Shown in pieces: positions 1 to 7,187 of a stretch of DNA of 64,000 nucleotides (position 1 is its first letter; each line of letters opens with the position of its first letter). The notes under the pieces are model-generated. The model saw only the letters and a list, made by a program, of their open reading frames with translations. It was not told where the DNA came from and searched no databases. The position numbers were made by a program, and so were the translations under genes. Source of the stretch: Anaerolineae bacterium (lineage in GTDB: Bacteria > Chloroflexota > Anaerolineae > 4572-78 > J111); assembly GCA_022071955.1 (NCBI GenBank), contig JAJVIM010000007.1, forward strand, positions 328,177 to 392,176. The letters run 5' to 3'.

Positions 1-1
1 C

Positions 2-100
2 GTGTTCTTTGTTTTTCTCATTGTGTTCGTCATTCCTGAAATCACCGCTTATTTCAAACTCACCAAAATGGCGGATGAAGCTGAACAGGCCGTGGCATGA
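2..100 (+). CDS. C-terminal tail of a membrane protein (partial)
   Basis: An open frame enters from the left edge and stops with TGA at 98-100. It reads as a strongly hydrophobic segment (VFFVFLIVFVIPEI) followed by a short charged tail ending EQAVA, which fits the last transmembrane helix and cytoplasmic end of an integral membrane protein. Too little remains to name a family. The stop overlaps an ATG at 97 (ATGA), as in translationally coupled genes, but the next frame closes after 21 codons. Confidence 0.45.
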   Translation: MFFVFLIVFVIPEITAYFKLTKMADEAEQAVA

Positions 101-133
101 AACACATTGCCAGAGTTGGCGGCCTGACCCTCC

Positions 134-259
134 ATGGTCAAAAACCATCTTTCCATCATTGAAATCAAGGAAGCTGGTCGCGGGTCATCCACCGTTCGTG
201 TGCATGTTTATTTCACGCCAACCGAGTGGACCGGCTATCTGATGAAATTTGGAGTGTAG
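134..259 (+). CDS. Small ORF, possibly the rest of a frameshifted gene
   Basis: A 41-codon frame starts with ATG at 134 and contains a plausible beta-strand-like stretch (STVRVHVYFTPTEWTGYL). A frame beginning at the coupled ATG at 97 (MKHIARVGGLTL...) runs into this one and stops at 162. The two could be one gene, about 54 residues long, broken by a single-base shift near 130. No family is recognised. The region sits in decayed DNA, so it may be non-functional. Confidence 0.25.
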   Translation: MVKNHLSIIEIKEAGRGSSTVRVHVYFTPTEWTGYLMKFGV

Positions 260-503
260 ACCAGCATCGTCAAAACGTCTCTGAAAAAATTAAGAGCGAT
301 TTGCACCAGCTAATCCCACGCAAACAAACATTCCACTTTGGATCAATCTCCATATTTATTATAACTCAAGTTGCCACCTGTCTGAACCCCCGCCCAGATT
401 TCGCGCCGCTTACTGGTTGCTATGGGTAAATTACACACATCGTCAAAAAGAAACTTCTCCAAATTGAGAGGTATCGGACAGTCCCTGGCGGGACGACACC
501 AGA

Positions 504-572
504 GGATGAAAATGGGGGGAGCTACCCCCTCGCGAAGCACCCCCGCCCTACGGGATTTATTTTCACAGGAGG
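504..572 (+). repeat. Leader repeat, partial copy C (orphan)
   Basis: This matches the 3' part of the longer repeats at 29639-29811 and 63643-63842. It has GATGAAAATGGGGGGAGCTA with the paired C-tract, a second C-rich tract, CCTACGG, and the terminal TATTTTCACAGGAGG ribosome-binding-site-like end. Unlike the other two copies, no start codon or gene follows it. A CTGAG/CTCAG hairpin with T residues comes directly after. Confidence 0.6.
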
Positions 573-602
573 CTGAGAAAAATCCTCAGGCAGGGGTTTT
601 TT
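573..602 (+). terminator. Possible rho-independent terminator
   Basis: CTGAG (573-577) and CTCAG (585-589) can pair around a 7-base loop, and a run of six T follows at 597-602. The stem is short and the T-run is displaced by several bases, so this is only a moderate call. Confidence 0.4.
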
Positions 603-724
603 ATTTTGACACATCAATTTTAGTACGTTTGAGTATTATTAACCAGCGTTGATTGTCACTTTTTCGGGGTGATAAATGTCAGGTGGACAATTATTGACGC
701 TGCGTTTTCATCAAGGGAACTTCA

Positions 725-930
725 GGCTGCCCATTTGCCTCACCCGTCCGATAGAGATATGTTATCACCGTTGGGTTGATAATGCCGCACACTCTCCAAT
801 GTACGCGTTTTTACTGCTTTTCTACCCCCACCTGTCATAATTTCATTTAACTCCTTTACAATGGACGGATGCACATGGCAAAACGAAATTTTTGGTCAAC
901 CCTAAGTACGTACTCTGGCTACGTCCTTTT
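725..930 (+). repeat. Left copy of ~206-bp direct repeat flanking the island
   Basis: By eye this is collinear and close to 90% identical with 13496-13702. Both copies carry the same upstream region (CGATAGAG.TATGTTATCACC, then TTTTTACTGCTTTTCTACCC, then CTGTCATAATTTCATTTA) and the same coding start (ATGCACATGGCAAAACGAAA onward). The right copy leads into the intact 959-residue gene. This left copy leads into a frame that degenerates after about 20 codons. The two copies bracket the 1.16-13.4 kb accessory island. Confidence 0.85.
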
Positions 931-985
931 TGTCTCGTGCCCACAAATACTTGTGCGAAGTTTGGCTGACTTATTTGAACTTTAA
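869..985 (+). pseudogene. Truncated N-terminal copy of the VIT/PEP-CTERM membrane protein gene
   Basis: Translation from ATG 869 gives MHMAKRNFWSTLSTYSGY, the same start as the protein encoded from 13641. It then departs into unrelated residues and stops at 983-985 after 38 codons. The homologous protein is 959 residues long, so this is a 5' gene fragment. Its presence at the left side of the island implies duplication of the gene start when or after the island was inserted. Confidence 0.8.
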
Positions 986-1009
986 TGGTATTTGATTTGA
1001 GATCAATAA

Positions 1010-1042
1010 CCGCAGAGATGTTGACGCCTCTGCGGTTTTTTT
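1010..1042 (+). terminator. Rho-independent terminator
   Basis: CCGCAGAG at 1010-1017 pairs perfectly with CTCTGCGG at 1028-1035 across a 10-base loop, directly followed by seven T. It insulates the island's first gene from readthrough through the pseudogene fragment. Confidence 0.85.
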
Positions 1043-1064
1043 GTGCAATTTTTTACCATCAGGC

Positions 1065-1093
1065 TAACTTCAAAGGTGAAGATGTGTTATAAT
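1065..1093 (+). promoter_or_regulatory. Probable promoter of the protease-ATPase operon
   Basis: A perfect -10 hexamer TATAAT lies at 1088-1093, about 70 bases before the ATG at 1162. The -35 position 17 bases upstream (TAACTT, 1065-1070) is weak, which may mean an activator is needed. It lies just after the terminator at 1010-1042, consistent with a fresh transcription start. Confidence 0.45.
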
Positions 1094-1161
1094 GGTCTTG
1101 AAACGTCAGAAACCACCCCCTAACCGCATAGTATTACTGCCGGTAAAAGGACTTCACGCCG

Positions 1162-3111
1162 ATGGGACAGGACATCAAACACTTTGTAGTGGCCATTTGC
1201 GATGACCACGGCGAGATTAAGGGAACAGGCTTTGTGATTGCTCCCAACGTGGTGACAACCTGCGCCCACGTTGTTTCCTCCGCAGACGTTGACCCCGGTG
1301 GAAATATCGCCATTAAACTCCCCGACGCTGATACATTTTACCAGGCCGAAGTTTTGGCTGATAACTATGATTTTGCCAACGATGTGGCCATTCTAAAGTG
1401 CCACACCGCGCTGCCGGCAAAAGTTAATTCGGCTATATTGGGTCACTGGCAGGATGCCACTCACACCCAGTTTCATAGCTACGGTTATCGCCCTCTGGAT
1501 ATCTACACCGGCAACCCCGCCGCGGGGCTGCTTTTGCGGGAAGTATCCGACATCAAGCCCCGGCCCGGCGAGCCGCACCCAACCCACCCCGTTTTAAGTC
1601 TTTCTTCGCAACAAATCAGCCCCGGCATGAGCGGTTCGCCGGTGTACGTGCCGGCCACGGACCGGGTGGTGGGTATGATCACTTCCATTTGGAACAGCAC
1701 CGGTCGCGACCGGGACACAGCCTTTGCCATTTCCGCCGAAGCGATTGTGGCCGCCTGGCCGGCGGTGGCATTGCGGTCGGCGGGAGAGAAATCGGTGACA
1801 ACACAAGCTGACATAAAAAAACTTATCACCAAACATTCACGACGCTTGCAGCTATTAAAAGAGAAACAAGCAATATTAGGCATCAACGCCGACCCCGGTA
1901 TTCTCATTGAAATCGAAGATATCGAAGCTGAACTTGAAAAATTGCAGTCGCAGTTGAAACCGATGGAAGAGACATCTTTTCCGACAAAAACAATTGCACC
2001 CGAAGTTAAAGGAGACGGCGCAATTGCTGGTGATCCGGGTAAAGTATCCACGGTTTTTTTTTCGCTGATCCCTTCGTGGATTGAGCCCTATCCTGATCTT
2101 CGCCCCTTGTCCACCGCTGATGATGCCATCACCACTATGCTGAAAGGCTTTTCCCCGTTTCCTAAAGGACGAGCCGAGATCGAACTGCCTTTTTTGTTTG
2201 GCAACACCGGCGGCTTCTGGAGCGGGCATTCCCTTTACGCCGAGATCACGAGCAACCCGGTCGTGCAGGTGGTGCTGGCCGACGCCGGCGCCGGCAAAAC
2301 CGCCCTGGCCTACGCCCTGCGGCAAGTAGGCACGCCCGAAGGCAATCCCATTCCACAGACCCTGCCGGTTGTGCTGCACGAGCACGCGTCGCTGTCTTTA
2401 ACCAACGCCAAAACCGAAGTCACGGACGCTGTTTTGTCGCTATTGCGCCACAATCCGGCGCTGCTGACGCGGCTCCCTGCCGAAGAAAAAAAGTTGGTGG
2501 TAAAATTTATGGTCAGCCAATTTGGATCGGCAGAAGTAACCCGCCAGTTGCAGGCCACCGTGCCGCAAGACCACAGCCTGCCGGGACTAATCGGCCAGTT
2601 CGATCAACTTAAGCAGTCATCGGTCTCGGTCACTTGGTTACGAACGGCGCAGAGTGTGTTGAAAATTCTGGGTTTTCGACAGGTGGCGCTGGCCATTGAT
2701 GCCAATCGCCGCCCAGCCGGGCAAATAAACACTTGGCTAAAACATATGCACAAGTGGGGAGAGGGCGGCATCAACCCGATACTCTTTTTGCCCCTTGACC
2801 GGCAGCACGAGTTTGAATCGTTGTTGATCCGAGCCAACATTCGGGTGCTCACCTGGACCGAGCGACAACTGGCGGCGATGGCCACATGGCGTTTTGAGCG
2901 ACTGGTCAACCGAATTGGGGTGCATTTGTCGCTGACCGAGCTATTTGAGGGTGAGTTGATGAATGATTGGGTGCGGCTATCCAACCGCAGCCCGCGGCGC
3001 TTGGCGCGATTATGGGAGTTGATGGCGCAACATCACGCCGAAAACGAGCGTGACAGCCGTGTGTTTACGTGGGATGATTTAGCATGGGCATTTGAACAGG
3101 CTGATAAATGA
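1162..3111 (+). CDS. Trypsin-like protease with effector-associated-type helices and a P-loop ATPase domain
   Basis: 649 residues, ATG preceded by AAAAGGA. Residues 1-200 form a chymotrypsin-fold serine protease: the triad reads H36 (TCAHVV), D74 (DFANDVAILK) and S157 (GMSGSPV). Residues about 217-268 (RRLQLLKEKQAILGI...ILIEIEDIEAELEKLQ) match the short helical adaptor segment common in STAND, TIR and caspase-like proteins of Chloroflexota and cyanobacteria. A P-loop follows at 373-380 (ADAGAGKT, with Ala for the first Gly) and a candidate Walker B at VALAIDA. No signal peptide is seen, so the protein is probably cytoplasmic. Known analogues are proteolytic effectors or transducers controlled by NTPases. 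Here protease and ATPase are fused, and the stop overlaps the next gene by ATGA. The substrate is unknown. Confidence 0.85.
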   Translation: MGQDIKHFVVAICDDHGEIKGTGFVIAPNVVTTCAHVVSSADVDPGGNIAIKLPDADTFYQAEVLADNYDFANDVAILKCHTALPAKVNSAILGHWQDATHTQFHSYGYRPLDIYTGNPAAGLLLREVSDIKPRPGEPHPTHPVLSLSSQQISPGMSGSPVYVPATDRVVGMITSIWNSTGRDRDTAFAISAEAIVAAWPAVALRSAGEKSVTTQADIKKLITKHSRRLQLLKEKQAILGINADPGILIEIEDIEAELEKLQSQLKPMEETSFPTKTIAPEVKGDGAIAGDPGKVSTVFFSLIPSWIEPYPDLRPLSTADDAITTMLKGFSPFPKGRAEIELPFLFGNTGGFWSGHSLYAEITSNPVVQVVLADAGAGKTALAYALRQVGTPEGNPIPQTLPVVLHEHASLSLTNAKTEVTDAVLSLLRHNPALLTRLPAEEKKLVVKFMVSQFGSAEVTRQLQATVPQDHSLPGLIGQFDQLKQSSVSVTWLRTAQSVLKILGFRQVALAIDANRRPAGQINTWLKHMHKWGEGGINPILFLPLDRQHEFESLLIRANIRVLTWTERQLAAMATWRFERLVNRIGVHLSLTELFEGELMNDWVRLSNRSPRRLARLWELMAQHHAENERDSRVFTWDDLAWAFEQADK

Positions 3112-4442
3112 GCAGCGTAACGCAGTGGCAGGCCAGGCTTATAACCGCGTGCAGCCCGGAACGGAATATCACTTGGTGGGATGAATGCTACATTGACCTG
3201 CCGGTACAAGTTACACTGCGCGGCGTTGAGCGTTCGGTGGTGGTAGTGGGTGGGCCACAAAGTGGCAAAACTATCGCCATAAAAGCCTTTGAACGGGCCG
3301 AACAGGGCCGTCTGTTTATGGTGCATTATCCGGTTGATCGCTGGTACGGCGAGGTCAATGCCTGGCTGCCCGGCACAGAAAATCATCTGAGCCAGATTAT
3401 GGCTTGCGCGGCAGTGGAGGTAAGAAATTTCATCAGCAGGCACGCCGATAAATTAGATGACTTTAAGTTGACTGAGTTGAATCTTGAGTATTTGCGCTGG
3501 CTAATAAAAAAACACAGCTCAAAACGCACCTTCTCACGCTGGGCCGACTCTCTGACGTATGAACCGCTCCTGCAATTGATGTCCGAACCGTTTGAAGATA
3601 TTTATCCGGATGCCACCGTGCTGAACGATGCTCAAGGCCAGATTGAAGAACTGGTTACCCTGAGCCGCCGGTTAGGTTTTGAGGGCATTGCGGTATTGGT
3701 AGATACCACAGAAGCCGACCTCAACACCGATAGCCGGAGCGACAAAGTAGCCGACCTTTTTAGCTGGCTCATCCCGTTGCAATTTGAGGGTTTTGCCATT
3801 AAAGCGGCCATTCCGCAGGCCGTGGTTGAGCAAACCAACCTGCTAACCATCCCTCGCGACCGCGTAACATTTGCCTTTTTAGACTGGCGATTGGAAGACT
3901 GTTTAAAGTTGGCTGATAAATCCCTGACCGTTGCCACCAGTGGACAAATCAAAAAGTTCACCGCCCTGGCAAACTCTCCATTGCAGGCCACCATCTTTGA
4001 CCACCTGTTTACTTTGTACGACCACATGTCGCCGCAAATCTGGACGCAACTGTTGGAGGTGTTGTTGCAGCACGTCCAACAGCCCGGTTCACCGTTGGGG
4101 CCGGATAATGCCGACGAAATCTTGCACGATTACTACGCCAAATATGTCCCGTTGAAAATTGATGAAACGGCGCAGGGGGTGTGGCGCGGCAAAACATTTT
4201 TAAAGCTCGACCCGCAACCGTTTGGGTTTTTGCAAATTTTATGGCATTACCGCGACTCGTTGGATGATCCGGACCGCGAACTATTGAAACTGGCGGGCGG
4301 TTCAGATAAACGGGGCAATATGAACACCATCGCCAGCCGGCTGCGCAATAAAATTGAACCGGTGCCAAAAATACCTGTATATGTCCAAAACAACCGCATT
4401 CGCGGTTATTGGCTTGAGAACACAATTGCAATTGAAACGTAA
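3108..4442 (+). CDS. P-loop NTPase with C-terminal helical domain
   Basis: 444 residues, starting in an ATGA overlap with the protease-ATPase, so the two are translationally coupled. Walker A is GGPQSGKT at 48-55 and a Walker B-like strand is AVLVDTTE around 195-202. The remainder is mostly helical, and the C-terminal 150 residues (YAKYVPLKIDETAQGVWRG...GGSDKRGNMNTIASRLRNK) resemble a winged-helix-like end module. I do not recognise a named family. The pairing suggests it regulates or assembles with the preceding protease, as small NTPase subunits do in other conflict systems. That role is inference. Confidence 0.75.
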   Translation: MSSVTQWQARLITACSPERNITWWDECYIDLPVQVTLRGVERSVVVVGGPQSGKTIAIKAFERAEQGRLFMVHYPVDRWYGEVNAWLPGTENHLSQIMACAAVEVRNFISRHADKLDDFKLTELNLEYLRWLIKKHSSKRTFSRWADSLTYEPLLQLMSEPFEDIYPDATVLNDAQGQIEELVTLSRRLGFEGIAVLVDTTEADLNTDSRSDKVADLFSWLIPLQFEGFAIKAAIPQAVVEQTNLLTIPRDRVTFAFLDWRLEDCLKLADKSLTVATSGQIKKFTALANSPLQATIFDHLFTLYDHMSPQIWTQLLEVLLQHVQQPGSPLGPDNADEILHDYYAKYVPLKIDETAQGVWRGKTFLKLDPQPFGFLQILWHYRDSLDDPDRELLKLAGGSDKRGNMNTIASRLRNKIEPVPKIPVYVQNNRIRGYWLENTIAIET

Positions 4443-4454
4443 CAAGTGTTGCGT

Positions 4455-4551
4455 TGAGTTATGTCAGATTGATGATAGATTAGCAGGGTAGACAAGTCAT
4501 AAAGTGGTCATACATAACTCATTGTCCTTGACCGCCAGTATGTTCTATAAT
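4455..4551 (+). promoter_or_regulatory. Inverted repeat and internal promoter between island operons
   Basis: TGAGTTATGT at 4455-4464 is exactly complementary to ACATAACTCA at 4512-4521, with 47 bases between. The right arm abuts a promoter-like pair, TTGTCC (4522-4527) and TATAAT (4546-4551), spaced 18 bases. The layout suggests a second transcript for the genes from 4736 on, with the repeat as a possible operator or loop-forming site. The rest of 4443-4735 holds no gene. Confidence 0.5.
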
Positions 4552-4735
4552 GAAAGTGAGGCGTATGGTAATAGTTGGGCAAGCGTCAGAAATGCGTTAG
4601 TCAACATAGTACAAATGTCTAAGCCAGCTGCCTCAAAAACTATTTCCATCTGCCGAAACTAAAAACATAACGTTAGAAGAAAACCGATCAGAATTGCCAT
4701 CTGACCGGATTGCTTTATTTTCGGGGAATTATTTT

Positions 4736-5986
4736 ATGACAACCGCAAATCCTCGACTTGTCTATCTCACAGAAGTATTGGGGCTTTCCCACGACCCGTT
4801 TGCTGCGCCCGTAGCCGAGCAGGAACTAAAACGGGCGGAGGGAAAGCCCTATTTTTTTTCTTATTACACCAACCCACTGAATCTTGTTTTTGATAAACCT
4901 TTGGTTGAAACCCTGCGTGAAAAACGATGTGGGTTGATTTTTGGCCGGCCCGGCAGCGGCAAAACCACACTGCGTTACACTTTAGAAGCGGAGTGTCGCT
5001 CGGTATATGACCGCACGCTGGTAGTTTCTTATGAGCCGGGCGACCGAAAAAAGTTTCCGCGCACCACTGACGACCATTGGCGACAAATTGCCGAAGAGTT
5101 AGCCATCGACCTGTTTATTCAGGTTGTTGAATTGCTGGACACGTTTGGCACCCCCACCCCGGAACAAAAAAAACTGTTGCAATCGCAAATGGCGTTAGTC
5201 TGGAAAAAACGTCAGTTAGCCCGTACCGTGGCGTTGCTGGTTGCCGATGACTTTGCCGACAACTACCAGGATAACGATGCGTCTCAACTCTGGCCACGCC
5301 TCAACCGGACTTCGGTTCAGCACATCAACCGCTCGGCCAAAATAGTAAAGTTGTTAAAAGAAATAGCGCCGGCGGCTGAAGACAGGGCGGACAATCGCTC
5401 TGGTGATGAGTTGTTGCAGGCCGGGTTGGCGGCCGTCAACGCCTGGGGCTTTGAACGAGTTTTTTTATTGACAGATGGAATAGACGCCTATCGCCGTGAT
5501 ACCGCAGAAATGATGTCCATTATTCAACCCCTGCTGGATAATTTTGGTTATTGGCAGAGTCATCAATTATATTTTTACTTGTTTCTTACCGAAGAATTAG
5601 AGCCTTTTTTGGAAAACAGTTATTGTGATGAATTGAACAATAAAGGGTTGACATTTCCCCCGATATGCCTTACTTTAAAGTGGGATGAGGAAACGTTGAC
5701 CCAATTGTTGCAGCGGCGGTTGCAGGCCGCCGGTAGCAGGCTCCCCAGTTTTGATGCTTTAACCGGCGACGATTTTCCATATAGTCTAGACACCTCTCTC
5801 GTTGAGGCTTCTCAACATTCGCCGCGCCGGTTGTTAAAGATTGTTAGCGCCCTCATTGATGCCCATGCGCAAAATGAGGCACACGCACTTTTTATAACCC
5901 CGCAAGATTGGCAGCGTATGCAAGAGTCGTGGCACAACGGGAGTCCTCCCCTGCCCTCCTCTGCTCCGTCCAAAGAATCTCCCTGA
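4736..5986 (+). CDS. AAA-type P-loop ATPase (ExeA/STAND-like)
   Basis: 416 residues from ATG 4736, preceded by GGGGA; a TTG at 4694 would add 14 residues but lacks a good ribosome site. The N-terminus (LGLSHDPFAAPVAEQEL) recalls the short module before the ATPase in ExeA/GspA-like proteins. Walker A is GRPGSGKT at 70-77. Walker B is in VFLLTDGID near residue 247. The final region (SPRRLLKIVSALIDAHAQ) looks like the lid sensor segment. It is 76 bases upstream of the next NTPase gene. It probably acts as a nucleotide-driven switch; the partner is unknown. Confidence 0.75.
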   Translation: MTTANPRLVYLTEVLGLSHDPFAAPVAEQELKRAEGKPYFFSYYTNPLNLVFDKPLVETLREKRCGLIFGRPGSGKTTLRYTLEAECRSVYDRTLVVSYEPGDRKKFPRTTDDHWRQIAEELAIDLFIQVVELLDTFGTPTPEQKKLLQSQMALVWKKRQLARTVALLVADDFADNYQDNDASQLWPRLNRTSVQHINRSAKIVKLLKEIAPAAEDRADNRSGDELLQAGLAAVNAWGFERVFLLTDGIDAYRRDTAEMMSIIQPLLDNFGYWQSHQLYFYLFLTEELEPFLENSYCDELNNKGLTFPPICLTLKWDEETLTQLLQRRLQAAGSRLPSFDALTGDDFPYSLDTSLVEASQHSPRRLLKIVSALIDAHAQNEAHALFITPQDWQRMQESWHNGSPPLPSSAPSKESP

Positions 5987-6062
5987 TAATTGCCAGGCGA
6001 GGGTGCCATTATCGGGAGACCGTGTTGGTCCTGTCCCTCGCAACGTGGCTCTGGGAGGAAAA

Positions 6063-7187
6063 ATGTCGCCGGCCGAAAACAACCAAAACTCACTCGTTGA
6101 ACCATCGCGTCCCCCCGGTAAAGTTGATAATCCCCATGATTGTCTGGACAAACTGTTTGTTTGGCGCAAGGAGTTGCAAGACCTCATAGATTTTGCCACC
6201 ACCGAGACCGTATCTCGCCGGCTACGAACCGTAGCCGGCCCGCCAGGGTACGGCAAAACCTGCCTGCTGCACAAGTTGCATCAAACCCTGAATGATAAAT
6301 CGGTTAAAAAATTTAAGAAACTGTTTGTTATCTGGACACCCATTGGCCAATTCAATGAGTTTAATGATTTAGAGACGTGGTTAAAGGCAATTGTTGAGCA
6401 GGCAAAAGACGAATGTGCACAGTTGAGTAAATTTGACTCTACTAGTGAATCAAAAAACGTCATAAGTCAATTGCTTGAGAAATTATGCGAAACTTGCCGA
6501 CCAAAACGTCGTATCATTCTTATCGTAGATGCTTTAGATGAATTACCTGACCTGCGGCAAGAATTAGAAGACCATTTTCTGGCTCATTTTTGGCGCAAGG
6601 AATGTGTGCGGATTATCATTTCTTTTCGGGATGAATTTAGCCTGAAAAACCCAAACCTGCGGCGCAGTGAACGGCGAATAACTCTGACAACCTTCTCGCA
6701 GGAACAAGGCCAGGAGCAACTGGATAAACGGGCCAAGCTTATCCCAGAGCCACTCAGCAGTCCTTTTAAGCAGCTGTTAGAACTGGTTCATCCCTACAAA
6801 TTCAACCACCCTGGCCTAAACACGCTTTTATCCCAAACCATAAACAAAAATGAACATAATAGCCAAAATCCCGTTTTGACTGCCGCTGATTTGCGGCAGT
6901 GTTGGCTGGCGCTCATAAAAGAACCGTTGGCAGCAGAACCGGGTTATGCTACCGTATTAGAAAGAGATTTAAAGACCATTGTTTTGCACCCGGAAGATAG
7001 CTGGACATTTGAAACCTTTGCCGACATTTGTAAATACAGCCAAAATGAAGCATTTGCTCATTGGCAAGATTTAATGGCTGCCTGTGTTGTGGAACAACAC
7101 CCGGATTACAGCCAAAGATACAGAGTTATTGATGGCCTGCGAGAACTGCTTTGCGCCGAGCTTCGCTTGAGAGAGGAGGAAAAATAA
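6063..7187 (+). CDS. STAND-like NTPase
   Basis: 374 residues. The start at ATG 6063 is favoured by GGGAGGAAAA directly before it; an in-frame ATG at 6003 would add 20 residues. Walker A is GPPGYGKT at 59-66 and Walker B is IILIVDALDE with D156 and E160, the D-x-x-D-E form typical of NACHT/STAND NTPases. Sensor-like IIISFRDEF follows. The C-terminus (WQDLMAACVVEQHPDYSQRYRVIDGLRELL) has the shape of a winged-helix domain. There are no TPR or WD repeats, so it may rely on the large neighbour for sensing. Its stop overlaps the next ATG (TAATG). Confidence 0.75.
   Translation: MSPAENNQNSLVEPSRPPGKVDNPHDCLDKLFVWRKELQDLIDFATTETVSRRLRTVAGPPGYGKTCLLHKLHQTLNDKSVKKFKKLFVIWTPIGQFNEFNDLETWLKAIVEQAKDECAQLSKFDSTSESKNVISQLLEKLCETCRPKRRIILIVDALDELPDLRQELEDHFLAHFWRKECVRIIISFRDEFSLKNPNLRRSERRITLTTFSQEQGQEQLDKRAKLIPEPLSSPFKQLLELVHPYKFNHPGLNTLLSQTINKNEHNSQNPVLTAADLRQCWLALIKEPLAAEPGYATVLERDLKTIVLHPEDSWTFETFADICKYSQNEAFAHWQDLMAACVVEQHPDYSQRYRVIDGLRELLCAELRLREEEK

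Larger units (their letters stand above)
260..724. other. Gene-free decayed stretch
   Basis: I see no convincing gene here; frames at 343-540 and 422-652 lack family signals and cross repeat sequence. The stretch contains an 18-base string at 357-374 (TATTATAACTCAAGTTGC) that recurs exactly at 27070-27087 in the sensor-kinase promoter region. It also holds a partial copy of the leader repeat at 504-572 and a hairpin followed by T residues. It looks like remnant promoter or leader DNA left after gene loss. Confidence 0.5.

Noticed and set aside
343..652. Two overlapping frames of 65 and 76 codons in the left intergenic stretch
   Set aside because: They cross the leader repeat and a hairpin, have no ribosome sites and no family resemblance.
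1010..1042. Terminator considered as a transposon end
   Set aside because: A simple 8-bp stem with T-run fits termination; no transposase or terminal inverted repeat partner is found at the other end of the island.
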